A stretch of 64,000 bases of DNA from Ipomoea triloba (taxonomy: Eukaryota; Streptophyta; Magnoliopsida; Solanales; Convolvulaceae): contig NC_044930.1 in NCBI RefSeq assembly GCF_003576645.1, positions 16,836,438 to 16,900,437 of the forward strand, written 5' to 3'. Positions within the stretch are counted from its first letter, which is position 1; each line of letters begins with the position of its first letter. The notes beneath the pieces are model-generated. The model was given only the letters and a program-made list of their open reading frames with translations, was not told where the DNA came from and did not search any database. This document shows positions 50,232-61,328 of this stretch, one piece after another. The position numbers and the translations under genes were made by a program.

Positions 50232-50302
50232 TGATATGGAGCTTTGGTTAAAGGCTTGAGTACAGTACCTACTGGTATAGCGTTTGAATCCCATAAGCAA
50301 CA
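50232..50302 (+). repeat. tRNA-like module 2 in LTR A
   Basis: TATGGAGCTTTGGTTAAAGG at 50234-50253 (A-box-like) and GCGTTTGAATCCC at 50280-50292 (B-box-like), about 47 bp apart, the spacing of a real tRNA gene. Homologue at 62265-62335. Confidence 0.55.
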
Positions 50303-50374
50303 TTTTGGTCTATATAGACTAAGTTTGGGAGCTAGTTGACACGGACTTTGGCAAAGACGCATGCGCGTGACGGT

Positions 50375-50815
50375 ATGGTCATTAAATGATCAAATTCACC
50401 AGATCAAATTGGGTCATTAAATGATCATGACCAATCATATCATTAAATGAAATGAAGAGGTATGACGACCAATCATATCATTAAATGAAATGAAGAGGTA
50501 TGACCATCAGATCAAATTGGGTCATTAAATGATCATGACCAATCATATCATTAAATGAAGAGGTATGGCGAGGTATGAGGTATGATCATCAGATCAAATT
50601 GGGTGGCGAGGTATGACCATCAGATCAAATTGGGTCATTAAATGATCATGACCAATCATATCATTAAATGATCATGACCAATCATATCATTAAATGAAGA
50701 GGTATGGCGAGGTATGACCATCAGATCAAATTGGGTGGCGAGGTATGACCATCAGATCAAATTGGGTCATTAAATGATCGTGACCAATCATATCATTAAA
50801 TGAAGAGACCAAGTG
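50375..50815 (+). repeat. Higher-order tandem array in LTR A
   Basis: Phrases TCATTAAATGATCATGACCA, ATCATATCATTAAATGAAGA and GGTATGACCATCAGATCAAA recur in shuffled order with units of about 45-115 bp. ATCATTTAATGA/TCATTAAATGAT arrangement creates many short inverted repeats. The array is absent from LTR B. Confidence 0.85.
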
Positions 50816-51160
50816 AACATTCAAATTTGAATATTCACAACGGACAAATAACTTTTAAGTTATAAAAGTCAAATAAGATCAAGTGAACATTCAAATAAGA
50901 TCAAGTGAATAAAAGTCAAATAAGACCAAGTGAACATTCAAATTTGAATATTCACAACGAACAAATAACTTTTAAGTTATAAAAGTTATAAAAGCCAAAC
51001 AGACTTGAGGATGAAGAGATTGGCATGACCAATCAGAACAAATAAGATCAAGTGAACATTCAAATTTGAATATTCACAACGGACAAATAACTTTTAAGTT
51101 ATAAAAGTTATAAAAGCCAAGCAGACTTGAGGATGAAGAGATGAACTTGTGAGAAAAAGC
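50816..51160 (+). repeat. Tandem array with repeated TATA boxes in LTR A
   Basis: About three units of roughly 110-125 bp, each with GTGAACATTCAAATTTGAAT (containing the palindrome ATTCAAATTTGAAT), CAACGGACAAATAAC and TTATAAAAG. TTATAAAAG occurs about five times. The next 250 bp is the R/U5-like part of the LTR. Confidence 0.8.
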
Positions 51161-51274
51161 ATACGGTGACAAGAAGTGCAAAACATCAAGAAGTACACGT
51201 TCTAAGTGCTGAATAGAAAAGATTCAAAGTCTGAGAGGAAGAAATCTTTATTTCTTAAACATCTCTACTGAGTG

Positions 51275-51398
51275 TAGAAAGGAGTGTAGCTGTGTGCAAG
51301 ACACTCGGGGAAACTAAGTGTAGCTTTGTGCGAGACACTTGGTTGGAGTGTAGCTTTGTGCGAGGCGCCCGCGAGCTTAGCTTTGTGCAAGGAGCTCG
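51275..51398 (+). repeat. GAGTGTAGCTTTGTGCGAGACACTC minisatellite in LTR A
   Basis: About four variant units of 26-30 bp such as GTGTAGCTTTGTGCGAGACA, with inverted ends GAGTG/CACTC. It continues after the nested element at 56670-56715. A longer version is at 63140-63400. Confidence 0.75.
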
Positions 51399-52914
51399 TG
51401 TAACCCCTCGGTTTTTCCGACAAAGTTAAGGTTCGAGAATATATATATATATATATTTTTAAGCTATGACATTTATGAGAAGGTCTCTCGGTGATCGAAA
51501 GAAATTTTTTTTCCTTACTAAGTTATTAATAAGCTGCGAACTACGTACCGGTCACGGACCGTAACATTTTTAAGGATGTAGATTCAGTTCGAATTTTTCC
51601 TAGAAATTGGATTATTAAGTATCATACGATTAAGCCTGAACTTCTAGTTAGTTCAAGTAAAATTTTAAATGGACTGTAAGGGGTAAATTGTTACGAACCC
51701 TGTACCTATATTTCGTGAGATACCGAAAAAATTCCCAATTTTAGTGATTGGCGACGGGATTATTTTTAGAATAATTTTGGTGTTAGAATTTTCCCGAATT
51801 AAGCCATGATCCTCCGAACTTTTATCTGATTTGAATCCGAACTGGCAAAGATTAGATTTTTTCTTCTTCAAGGAGCCATAGGGTATTGACATGTGGCATA
51901 ACCCCAAGTGGATGATCACAATTAATGAAGCATTTAATGCTAGCATTAATGATGTATGGGAATGTTGCACTTTGTTGCTTGATCTTCAAGACATAATCTA
52001 CACTATCACACTCATCTTTCTCTCTCACTTTCGAACACACAAGGAAGAAGAGGAGGAAAAATATTAGTCTTCCATATTTATGATCAAAGAACTCCTTAGG
52101 CATTTCTTCAACTCCAAGAACTCTACTATAGGTAAGAACTTCGGTTTTGTTCGGTTCAATCCCTCCTAAGACTTAAGCTTGGACTTAAGATTTATGAAAA
52201 CATTGTATTATGGTGTTTTGTTAGGATCTTTGGTGAAGGAATACAAGGAAGACATCATCAACTTGTACGGTTTTTAAGGTTTCTACAAAGGTAAGGAATC
52301 CCTTAAGTCGGTTCAATCACTTGGAGGTGAACAAATGCTAGTAAATTGTATGACTAAGAATTTTTACGTGGAAATTATGTGTTCAGTTCGTGGATCTACA
52401 AGTTAGCCTAAGAAACTACACTTTGGATTTTTGGTAATTTTTATATACATGTTCATAGCTAATTTATGCATGTATATGTTGAATTTATGCCCATATAGGC
52501 TTATACTTGTGAAAATAGTGAAAAGAAATCAGGATAGATTCTGGCAGTAACTTCCGAGATTTATTGGGAAAAATTGGTAAGGTATTTTGATCCTATTTTT
52601 TTTTGGCATGTAGTTCTATAAGTGTAGAACCCGCATATAAAATTTCATAATGATCGGAGTAGTATAAGTACGGTTTTCGAATTTATTTCCAAAACTGGTC
52701 AAGAGAGAAAAATATTCTGGACAGCACACTGCCAAGGGCAAAAATGGAATTTTCTGTGTTTATTCGCGGATCAAAATGACCAAAACTTTTTATGGACATC
52801 AAGTACTATAAGTTGGGGTTCCACCATAAAAATTTCAAGTGAAAAAGAGTTCGGGAACTATTTTTACCGGTTCAATCTTTCGGACTGCGCCAACTGAAAT
52901 TTCTGGCAGATTTG

Positions 52915-53065
52915 GGTGGACGCGGGCACGGACGCGCGTCCGCTGCGCGTCCGTGGGCGTCCAGTTTCGGCGAGAAACGCCGAACCAGCGAACGCGGCTC
53001 GGACGCCTGCGTCCGCCGTGCGTCCGCTGGTGCGGCCAATCGCGAGTCCGCGCGACGCGAACTCG
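52915..53065. repeat. CpG-dense GGACGC/GCGTCC block
   Basis: About 150 bp dense in GGACGCGCGTCC, GCGCGTCCG, GCCTGCGTCCG and CGCGACGCG, with many short inverted repeats, in an otherwise AT-rich LTR. The Arg/Ala-rich open frames in all six frames result from composition and are not genes. It is present again at 55071-55221 in the artefactual copy. Confidence 0.8.
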
Positions 53066-53352
53066 TTTTCAACTTGTTTTTGACCAAACTTTTCCCCGAT
53101 GTTTTTAATCCCGAGTATTGCGATGTTTTGAAGGCCTACGGGCAATCGGGTGAATTTTTGAAGACTCAAATATTATTTCTGTGCATTATAATTACTAATT
53201 TAGAGAAAAATGGTGTTTTAAGAATTATCGTGACTCTCGTACTTGGCTTTTCGTAATAGAAATAACGTTAACTAATATGTGTATTTTGGGGAATATATTC
53301 GAGCAAGTGTGATGGTTTTTGAGTCGTGTGAATATAATGAATGGTGAGGGGT

Positions 53353-53675
53353 TCTGTATGAATTGTTCATACTGCAGAGCGAAGTCTATTCGCTGAGTGA
53401 AGTGTGATATTTTGTATGATTTATTCATACTGCAGAGCGAAGTCTATTCGCTGAGTGAAGTGTGAGATTTTGTATGATTTATTCATACTGCAGAGCGAAG
53501 TCTATTCGCTGAGTGAATGGTGAGATTTTGTATGATTTATTCATACTGCAGAGTGAAGTCTATTCGCTGAATGAAGTGTGAGATTTTGTATGATTTATTC
53601 ATACTGCAGAGCGATGTCTATTCGCTGAGTGAAGTGTGAGATTTTGTATGATTTATTCATACTGCAGAGCGAAGT
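53353..53675 (+). repeat. 58-bp minisatellite, first (collapsed) copy
   Basis: About six units containing CATACTGCAGAGCGAAGTCT and ATTCGCTGAGTGAAGTGTGA, each with a 6-bp hairpin AGCGAA/TTCGCT. The last unit is cut at the n. Confidence 0.9.
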
Positions 53676-55508
53676 NAGTTATTAATAAGCTGCGAACTAC
53701 GTACCGGTCACGGACCGTAACATTTTTAAGGATGTAGATTCAGTTCGAATTTTTCCTAGAAATTGGATTATTAAGTATCATACGATTAAGCCTGAACTTC
53801 TAGTTAGTTCAAGTAAAATTTTAAATGGACTGTAAGGGGTAAATTGTTACGAACCCTGTACCTATATTTCGTGAGATACCGAAAAAATTCCCAATTTTAG
53901 TGATTGGCGACGGGATTATTTTTAGAATAATTTTGGTGTTAGAATTTTCCCGAATTAAGCCATGATCCTCCGAACTTTTATCTGATTTGAATCCGAACTG
54001 GCAAAGATTAGATTTTTTCTTCTTCAAGGAGCCATAGGGTATTGACATGTGGCATAACCCCAAGTGGATGATCACAATTAATGAAGCATTTAATGCTAGC
54101 ATTAATGATGTATGGGAATGTTGCACTTTGTTGCTTGATCTTCAAGACATAATCTACACTATCACACTCATCTTTCTCTCTCACTTTCGAACACACAAGG
54201 AAGAAGAGGAGGAAAAATATTAGTCTTCCATATTTATGATCAAAGAACTCCTTAGGCATTTCTTCAACTCCAAGAACTCTACTATAGGTAAGAACTTCGG
54301 TTTTGTTCGGTTCAATCCCTCCTAAGACTTAAGCTTGGACTTAAGATTTATGAAAACATTGTATTATGGTGTTTTGTTAGGATCTTTGGTGAAGGAATAC
54401 AAGGAAGACATCATCAACTTGTACGGTTTTTAAGGTTTCTACAAAGGTAAGGAATCCCTTAAGTCGGTTCAATCACTTGGAGGTGAACAAATGCTAGTAA
54501 ATTGTATGACTAAGAATTTTTACGTGGAAATTATGTGTTCAGTTCGTGGATCTACAAGTTAGCCTAAGAAACTACACTTTGGATTTTTGGTAATTTTTAT
54601 ATACATGTTCATAGCTAATTTATGCATGTATATGTTGAATTTATGCCCATATAGGCTTATACTTGTGAAAATAGTGAAAAGAAATCAGGATAGATTCTGG
54701 CAGTAACTTCCGAGATTTATTGGGAAAAATTGGTAAGGTATTTTGATCCTATTTTTTTTTGGCATGTAGTTCTATAAGTGTAGAACCCGCATATAAAATT
54801 TCATAATGATCGGAGTAGTATAAGTACGGTTTTCGAATTTATTTCCAAAACTGGTCAAGAGAGAAAAATATTCTGGACAGCACACTGCCAAGGGCAAAAA
54901 TGGAATTTTCTGTGTTTATTCGCGGATCAAAATGACCAAAACTTTTTATGGACATCAAGTACTATAAGTTGGGGTTCCACCATAAAAATTTCAAGTGAAA
55001 AAGAGTTCGGGAACTATTTTTACCGGTTCAATCTTTCGGACTGCGCCAACTGAAATTTCTGGCAGATTTGGGTGGACGCGGGCACGGACGCGCGTCCGCT
55101 GCGCGTCCGTGGGCGTCCAGTTTCGGCGAGAAACGCCGAACCAGCGAACGCGGCTCGGACGCCTGCGTCCGCCGTGCGTCCGCTGGTGCGGCCAATCGCG
55201 AGTCCGCGCGACGCGAACTCGTTTTCAACTTGTTTTTGACCAAACTTTTCCCCGATGTTTTTAATCCCGAGTATTGCGATGTTTTGAAGGCCTACGGGCA
55301 ATCGGGTGAATTTTTGAAGACTCAAATATTATTTCTGTGCATTATAATTACTAATTTAGAGAAAAATGGTGTTTTAAGAATTATCGTGACTCTCGTACTT
55401 GGCTTTTCGTAATAGAAATAACGTTAACTAATATGTGTATTTTGGGGAATATATTCGAGCAAGTGTGATGGTTTTTGAGTCGTGTGAATATAATGAATGG
55501 TGAGGGGT

Positions 55509-56085
55509 TCTGTATGAATTGTTCATACTGCAGAGCGAAGTCTATTCGCTGAGTGAAGTGTGATATTTTGTATGATTTATTCATACTGCAGAGCGAAGTC
55601 TATTCGCTGAGTGAAGTGTGAGATTTTGTATGATTTATTCATACTGCAGAGCGAAGCCTATTCGCTGAGTGAAGTGTGAGGTTTTGTATGATTCATTCAT
55701 ACTGCAGAGCGAAGTCTATTCGCTGAATGAAGTGTGAGATTTTGTATGATTTATTCATACTGCAGAGCGAAGTCTATTCGCTGAGTGAATGGTGAGATTT
55801 TGTATGATTTATTCATACTGCAGAGTGAAGTCTATTCGCTGAATGAAGTGTGAGATTTTGTATGATTTATTCATACTGCAGAGCGATGTCTATTCGCTGA
55901 GTGAAGTGTGAGATTTTGTATGATTTATTCATACTGCAGAGCGAAGTCTATTCGCTGAGTGAAATGTGAGATTTTGTATGATTTATTCATACTGCAGAGC
56001 GAAGTCTATTCGCTGAGTGAAGTGTGAGAATTTGTATGATTTGTTCATACTGCAGAGCGAAGTCTATTCGCTGAGAGATTGAGTG
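55509..56085 (+). repeat. 58-bp minisatellite, full copy
   Basis: About ten units of the same 58-bp repeat, with single-base variants such as GAAGCCTATTCG and GATTCATTC. It ends where AGAGATTGAGTGGGAATG begins. Confidence 0.92.
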
Positions 56086-57188
56086 GGAATGAAAAGGTCG
56101 TGCGTCCCGAACCTTAAAATGCGTGTTGTGTTTCCCACTTTGAATTAAATGAAAATTTTCAGTAATAGAAGTATTATGTGCTGATGTCACTTATATACTG
56201 CGCTGCACTGTTTTACTGTTAAATACTTGCAGGTAGATTGCGACCGTTGGGTAACGGTTATCTTTTTCTAATTATTATATTGTGTTCAAAACCTTTGTTT
56301 ACTTTCGAGTGACAATGGATTTCCTTACTTAGCCGTCGCGCTAACTACACTTCATTGTGTCCTTTATTAGATGCAGTCTAGCGTGGGCCTCTGTGGCCCG
56401 ATGAGCTCTGAATAGGATGGGAGTCGAGGTTGAAGACTACTCTATCCTAGAATAGACACCCTGGAAGGATTAGTTCCATATGTACACTTTTGGATGTTGA
56501 TATGGTTATTTGAGGTTGTAAGTTTAGCCTTAGCGTTTGGGTATAGGAGAGATACCTAAGCGTGGCGGTAACACCCAGTTTTCTGCTGGTTTGATGCTTC
56601 CGCAATGTATTGTACTATTAGGGATTTTGTAATAAATACAAGTGGTGAAAATTGGGGTGTTACAGCTCGTGATTGAGTGTAGCTTTGTGCGAGACACTTG
56701 GGAAGTGCTTGTGTAGCACTGGTGTTTCACTATTTGTATCTGGATGAGCGAGATAGTGGAATTCCCTCCTTGGAGTGAAATGAGAAGAGTGGACTAGGAG
56801 GATTACACCACATCTGAACCACTATAAATCTTTACCTCTCTTTACTTTACAACACTTTACATACTTTAATTTGCATATTTGACTCACTAACCCTTTCGTA
56901 CTGTGTTGATCTAATCATCTGTGTTTGTGTGTTCCCACGTCCGCATGCGTTTCAAACTTTGCATACATATTCTTTGAGCTATTTTAAGGCATTCCAACGT
57001 GTTGCATTCCAAGTATCTCTTCAGATTTACGCAGTTTTATTTTATAGCACTTTACCATACAATATTCCGCTGTGCATTTCAAGTTGAATTTATTCACTTG
57101 AAATTACTTTTGTTAAAGTGTTATAAAGTTTTTTAATTATTAGAAAAGTCTACCCCCACCTCTAGACTTTTCACCACTCAATCGGGAC

Positions 57189-57193
<5 letters not shown>

Positions 57194-57244
<51 letters not shown>
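57194..57244. repeat. (TA)n microsatellite, right half of the solo LTR target
   Basis: About 25 TA units directly after the LTR end. Confidence 0.9.
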
Positions 57245-57247
<3 letters not shown>

Positions 57248-57299
57248 CGGAGAAAGAAAATGTTTTAAGTGGGGGCGAAACATAAAAGATATAGTTTAA

Positions 57300-57592
57300 A
57301 AAATAATCACTTAAAAGGAATATAGTCATAAATATTGTTGGATGTACACAAAAAATAAAACACAATAAAACTTTATAAAAATATTAATAACAATATATGA
57401 AACATAATTAATTTGATAAAATAATTCAAATAGAAAACACATTATAAATTGAATCACTTAAAATAAATATAGTCATAAATATTGTTGGATAAACACACTA
57501 AAACTTTATAAAAATATTAATAACAATATATGAAACATAATTAATTTGATAAAATAATTCAAATAAAAAATACATTATAAATTATACATCTC
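57300..57592. repeat. Two tandem AT-rich units of about 140 bp
   Basis: ATAGTCATAAATATTGTTGG, AACTTTATAAAAATATTAAT and TTTGATAAAATAATTCAAAT each occur twice in the same order at an offset of about 130-147 bp. Confidence 0.8.
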
Positions 57593-57604
57593 ATTTTTTT
57601 TTTG

Positions 57605-57835
57605 AAATCTCATTATTATATATATAAAGGGAATGAAAAAAGTTTTGAAGAAATGAATATATACAAAGCTTTAGAAGGGAATGAAAAAAGTTTTGAAGAA
57701 ATGAATATGTACAAAGCTTCAGAAGGAGATGGGAAAAGTGTTGAAGAAAGCTCCAAATATGATCATGCCTGCTGCGTGGAAGAGTCAACCCTCGCCCTTT
57801 CCCAAGTAAAGGCGGGCACCAACCAACTCAAATGA
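57605..57835 (+). pseudogene. Short frame with a tandem 45-bp coding-like repeat
   Basis: The frame reads GNEKSFEEMNIYKALE then GNEKSFEEMNMYKASE then GDGKSVEESSKYDHACC. The repeat is about 45 bp, in frame and with synonymous and conservative differences, which hints at former coding sequence. No ATG opens it upstream and no domain is recognised. It could be an exon fragment captured in a repeat or chance. Confidence 0.3.
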
Positions 57836-57891
57836 CTAATCAATTGTTTACTTATATCTGTTTTCATATACTTATATCCAAAACTGTACTA

Positions 57892-57927
<36 letters not shown>

Positions 57928-58189
57928 TTCTAATCAAATGATACTATTTGAATTTTAAATTGTTTAATTGAATTTCAAAACAAATAAAACCTTTATACAA
58001 ATAACTCAAATAATTATAATATGAAAATATTAAATTTGTCCAATTGAAATAAATTCTACATTTCCATTTGGAATTAAATTTGCTATTCTATTTTAACAAA
58101 ATATATATTTTCTTATTTTTGACATGAAAAGATGAAAAAAAAGGAACTATTTTAGTACTCGCAAATTAAATATAGAATTATATATATAT

Positions 58190-58497
58190 ATGTTCAAATG
58201 TGGCCGCATCTTCCCGTATGGTCGATGCGGTATACATCACTAGTGTTAACAAAATACACTAGTGATAGAAAATGCACGACAATGAAAATGCAGAAAAACA
58301 TCCCCTGCTTCTAATTGTGCATTTTGAACACTGTGTGGTGTATATTTGCATACCTAGTGGTATATTTTTTGGTGATGCATACCTAATGGTATATATTTAT
58401 GTTGTACATTTCCTAACATTCAGTGGTGTATTTTACTAACACTATGGTGTAAACGACACCGACCGCACAGAAAGACGCGATCACACCTGAACTCTAC
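58190..58497. mobile_element. MITE-like element in TA repeats
   Basis: Begins TTCAAATGTGGCCGCATC and, read on -, the other end begins TTCAGGTGTGATCGCGTC; inner phrases CACTAGTGTTA and CACCATAGTGTTA are also inverted. TA repeats flank both sides. No gene. Confidence 0.6.
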
Positions 58498-58545
<48 letters not shown>

Positions 58546-59439
58546 AAATTAAACATATTTATTATATTAAAATATTAAATTAAATAGAATATTTTAATTT
58601 TATCTAATTAGAATAAATTTGACATATCTATTTTGAATTAAAATATAAAATTCTTAAATATTTTTTGTGAATCGAACATTATTATGTTATAATGACGTGA
58701 GATGTCCTCATGTCCTGACTAATTTCGGAATAAAAAAAGGATGAATTATAATTTCTGTTCATTTTCTCTTCTTTTACTAATAAAATCAAAACTACTCTCT
58801 AAAATTTCAATTATCATTTTCCGATAGGATTTACATTTAACTCTACCTTTAATAAATTGTACTATCACATCACATTTACAATTAGATGTTAACCACAAAG
58901 AATAATTGTGGACGGAGCCGTATATGTAGTTGGCAACTTGTGCTAATCGTTAAAAGTTTTTGTCGGAGGACAAAAGTTGATTAAGAAAATGACATTTTCT
59001 TTTAAAAACTACATTAATTAATTCACCAACATATTTGTGCTGCTTTAATTAAGATTTCATCATTAGAATTTTAATTATTTGAAAAGTTTCAACCATGGAA
59101 TTTATAGAGAAATTAAACGAAAATCTGCATCTTATTCCGTGCTAAATATTTTTCTCTTTTGATTTTTAAAATTCTAATTTTATATATACTTTTGAAATAT
59201 ATAAACACTAATAAACACTGTGGATATGCAGTAATCTAAATGGCAATGACGGTCAAAGACTTTGTGATCAAATAATTTCACTTTTGAATTCCAGTTGTGA
59301 CATTGACTTTGTATACTTAAATAACTTATCACTTTTGACATGAAAATCAATCCACTTAGCTTGCACCAAATTGAGACAGAACTCCATCTCGTATTACAAC
59401 TCAAGTTCAAAGTTTGGCGTCTCAAAGTTAAAGTAGAGT
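58498..59439. other. AT-rich spacer, no gene seen
   Basis: Contains a (TA)n-(GT)n compound microsatellite at about 58498-58546. No supported reading frame or repeat ends. Confidence 0.4.
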
Positions 59440-59700
59440 TTAATTGTAGGACTCTCGGCACCGAGTTATTTTCACTTTTGGTCTACGATTATGAGACAAT
59501 TTCCACATTTGGTCCCTACTATTAAAATTTTTAGATTTGATTCCACGACTTTTAAATTTTTACCACATTTTATCGTTCCCGATCAAAATTCCGGCCACCC
59601 GGTGATTATTTTTCCGGCGAATGAATTAATTTAAGGGTAAAAATGTCATTTTCTTTTTTATTTAAAATAATCACTTTTTTCCCCAAAACCCTTTCTTCTC
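59440..59700. repeat. Single end of a Mutator-like repeat
   Basis: Text such as TTTCCACATTTGGTCCCTAC, ATTCCGGCCACCCGGTG and TTTTCCGGCGAATG resembles the ends of the elements at 44-680 and 48088-49162. No opposite end was found. Confidence 0.35.
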
Positions 59701-59960
59701 CGCCCCAACCCTCATTCCCCTTGTGTATTTTTTTCATACAACGTCTGGTATCTTTATGACTATAAAACTAATTTGGTCTTCAACTTTATAATTGTATTAG
59801 CGTGCCACTTTACTAAGAATCACAAACTGTTGTGTTGTCTTTGAGCATTTTGACAATTGATGTATGAAAAAAGAGTTTATATTCAAATGAATATCGAATT
59901 GTAACATATAAGCATTAGGCCGGTATAATAAGGCAAAAGGAAGTAAAATATACAATATAA

Positions 59961-60355
59961 TGTTGCAGAAGGCGCTAGGTGCTAATTGGGCGCTCGGGGG
60001 CGCCTAACGCTGCCGTCTAGGCGGTCGAGTAATCCGAATATATCGTCTACACTTTTTTCACTCAAGGATGAGAGTTGTTAGACTATTATAATCTCCAAAC
60101 TAGTAAATTACATATGTTAGATAGTTAGTTGAGTACATGGCTAGAGGAATATAGAATAAGAGTAACCAAGCAGGAAAGAAAAATCACTACTCAACTGAGT
60201 TGAGTGCCAACTTGGCCGAGTTAGGCGTCCAACTCAGCACCTAGGGTGCCTAGTTGACCGACCGACTAAAAGCTGCCTAGGGTTGAAATCGCCTTAACTT
60301 ATGGGTGCCTAGTGCATAGGCGAACACTTGGACTGATTTTTACAACACTAAAAAT
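59961..60355 (+). mobile_element. GGCGCTAGGTG-type hAT-like MITE, copy 2
   Basis: Begins near TGTTGCAGAAGGCGCTAGG and ends TTTTTACAACAC, with several GCCTAGG/CCTAGGC motifs inside. The left part matches 23150-23370 on -. hAT-like inverted ends are inferred; an 8-bp duplication was not exact. Confidence 0.5.
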
Positions 60356-60429
60356 ATATAAACATTTGCACAATTTTACAAAAGTAAACGATATTGTCAA
60401 TAAGGAACATTATTGTCATGAATTGTTCC

Positions 60430-60715
60430 ATAATTTTTTTTTTTTTGTGAAAACCTAATTGGATATATGACAATGAAGATGTGCAAATGTTTTTTGGACG
60501 CTTAGCCGGGGAGCCTGGGCTATAAAGAACATATTACATTGAATCAGGTAATAACTAATTCAATGCTACGTAGAAGAAGGCAAAAGTAGGGTTGATTTTG
60601 GGTAGGAATGGTGACACAGCACTGAGAACCAAAGGCCCATAATTTTTTGTGAAAATTTTATTGGATATATGGATAGGTAGATGTGCAAATATTTTTTGGA
60701 CGCTTAGTAACGGCC
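60430..60715 (+). repeat. Diverged direct duplication of about 75 bp
   Basis: 60430-60505 and 60638-60710 both read CATAATTTTTT, TTGGATATATG, AGATGTGCAAAT and TTTTTTGGACGCTTAG. The DNA between them has no gene. Confidence 0.7.
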
Positions 60716-60894
60716 AACACCAGCAACGTGCTTAACTTCATAGTTTGATAGAGATCGCCGGCTGTTACGGTTTTAATGTAGGAGCCGTCTTGTTGGACAA
60801 ACTATTATGTAGACCATATATAGTTCATATAGTGTTGTGTCATGAGTGAATCATAAAATAGTTAATTTTTAAAATGGTTATCTGACTATGGGCC

Positions 60895-61083
60895 TTTTTT
60901 TTTTTTTTTTTTTTTTGAAAATAAAGAAGCTAATTCATTAATCATAGGTTGAAACGTTTACAATAAAGATCAATGGAATGGTCAAACATTCCTTACAGTC
61001 AGACATAGAAACAACTTCCCTAGCATAGAAAACTTGATTCGCAAACTGTTTCACAAATTCCCTAGTCACAAACTTGATTCGCA
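60895..61083 (-). mobile_element. LINE or poly(A) retroposon 3' end
   Basis: A poly-T at the left on + (poly-A on -) precedes GAAAATAAAGAAGCTAATTC, typical of plant L1 3' ends. The 189-bp insert is flanked by GACTATGGGCC (60884-60894) and GACTATGGCC (61084-61093), a target duplication with one indel. No coding part remains. Confidence 0.7.
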
Positions 61084-61328
61084 GACTATGGCCTTTTTAA
61101 AAATTAGTTTCATGACTTTTAAATGCACCCAATCTGATCCTTTGACTATTAAAATTTAAGTCATATTGGTCAGGACCGTTCCAATAAAAATTGGGGTCCT
61201 GTGCAATATCTTAAATTGAGTCTCTTTTTATTTTCAAGTAATTTGTATATATAAATAATAGTTGTTCAAAAAGTTGTGTCAAAAATTCAAAATATAAATA
61301 TTGTGTAAAACATGCATATAAATTTCAT

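Larger units (their letters stand above)
51521..55610. repeat. 2.15-kb tandem duplication joined by a single n
   Basis: 51521-53675 is repeated from 53677 on with an offset of 2,156 bp and no difference noticed until the minisatellite, where the second copy has two extra 58-bp units. The join is a lone n at 53676. Probably overlapping contigs or haplotypes that were not merged. Confidence 0.9.
51399..56664 (+). mobile_element. Nested gypsy-type solo LTR (chromovirus-like ends)
   Basis: Begins TGTAACCCCTCGG and ends GGGGTGTTACA, with a 5-bp duplication GCTCG on each side (51394-51398 and 56665-56669). TGTAACACCCC-type ends are common in Tekay/Del-like gypsy LTRs. AATAAA occurs at 56632, near the 3' end, fitting + orientation. 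The real length is about 3.1 kb because 2,155 bp is an artefactual second copy. It contains a CpG-dense block and a 58-bp minisatellite. No protein-coding region is supported. Confidence 0.85.
49718..57193 (+). mobile_element. Solo LTR (copia-like ends) with a nested solo LTR
   Basis: Begins TGTTAGGAATAAAATTGTAA and ends CAATCGGGACCAACA, and sits in a TA microsatellite with TATAT on both sides. Leaving out the nested insertion (51399-56664 plus its GCTCG duplication) the LTR is about 2.2 kb. The related LTR at 61833-64000 shares its start, tRNA-like modules, core GAGTGTAGCTTTGTGCGAGA repeats, ACCACTATAAATCT phrase and TATTCCGCTG near the end. No primer site or internal region follows, so it is a solo LTR. 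Confidence 0.8.

Noticed and set aside
49908..50302. Functional tRNA genes
   Set aside because: Box-like motifs are present but acceptor and D stems do not pair convincingly and the modules are embedded in an LTR.
52839..53256. Overlapping Arg/Ala-rich frames on both strands (and 54995-55412)
   Set aside because: High GC makes all frames open; no domain, and the sequence is part of a solo LTR.
53353..56085. CRISPR array
   Set aside because: The 58-bp units abut without unique spacers and lie in a plant LTR; they are a minisatellite. The same reasoning applies to 17407-17705 and 63140-63400.
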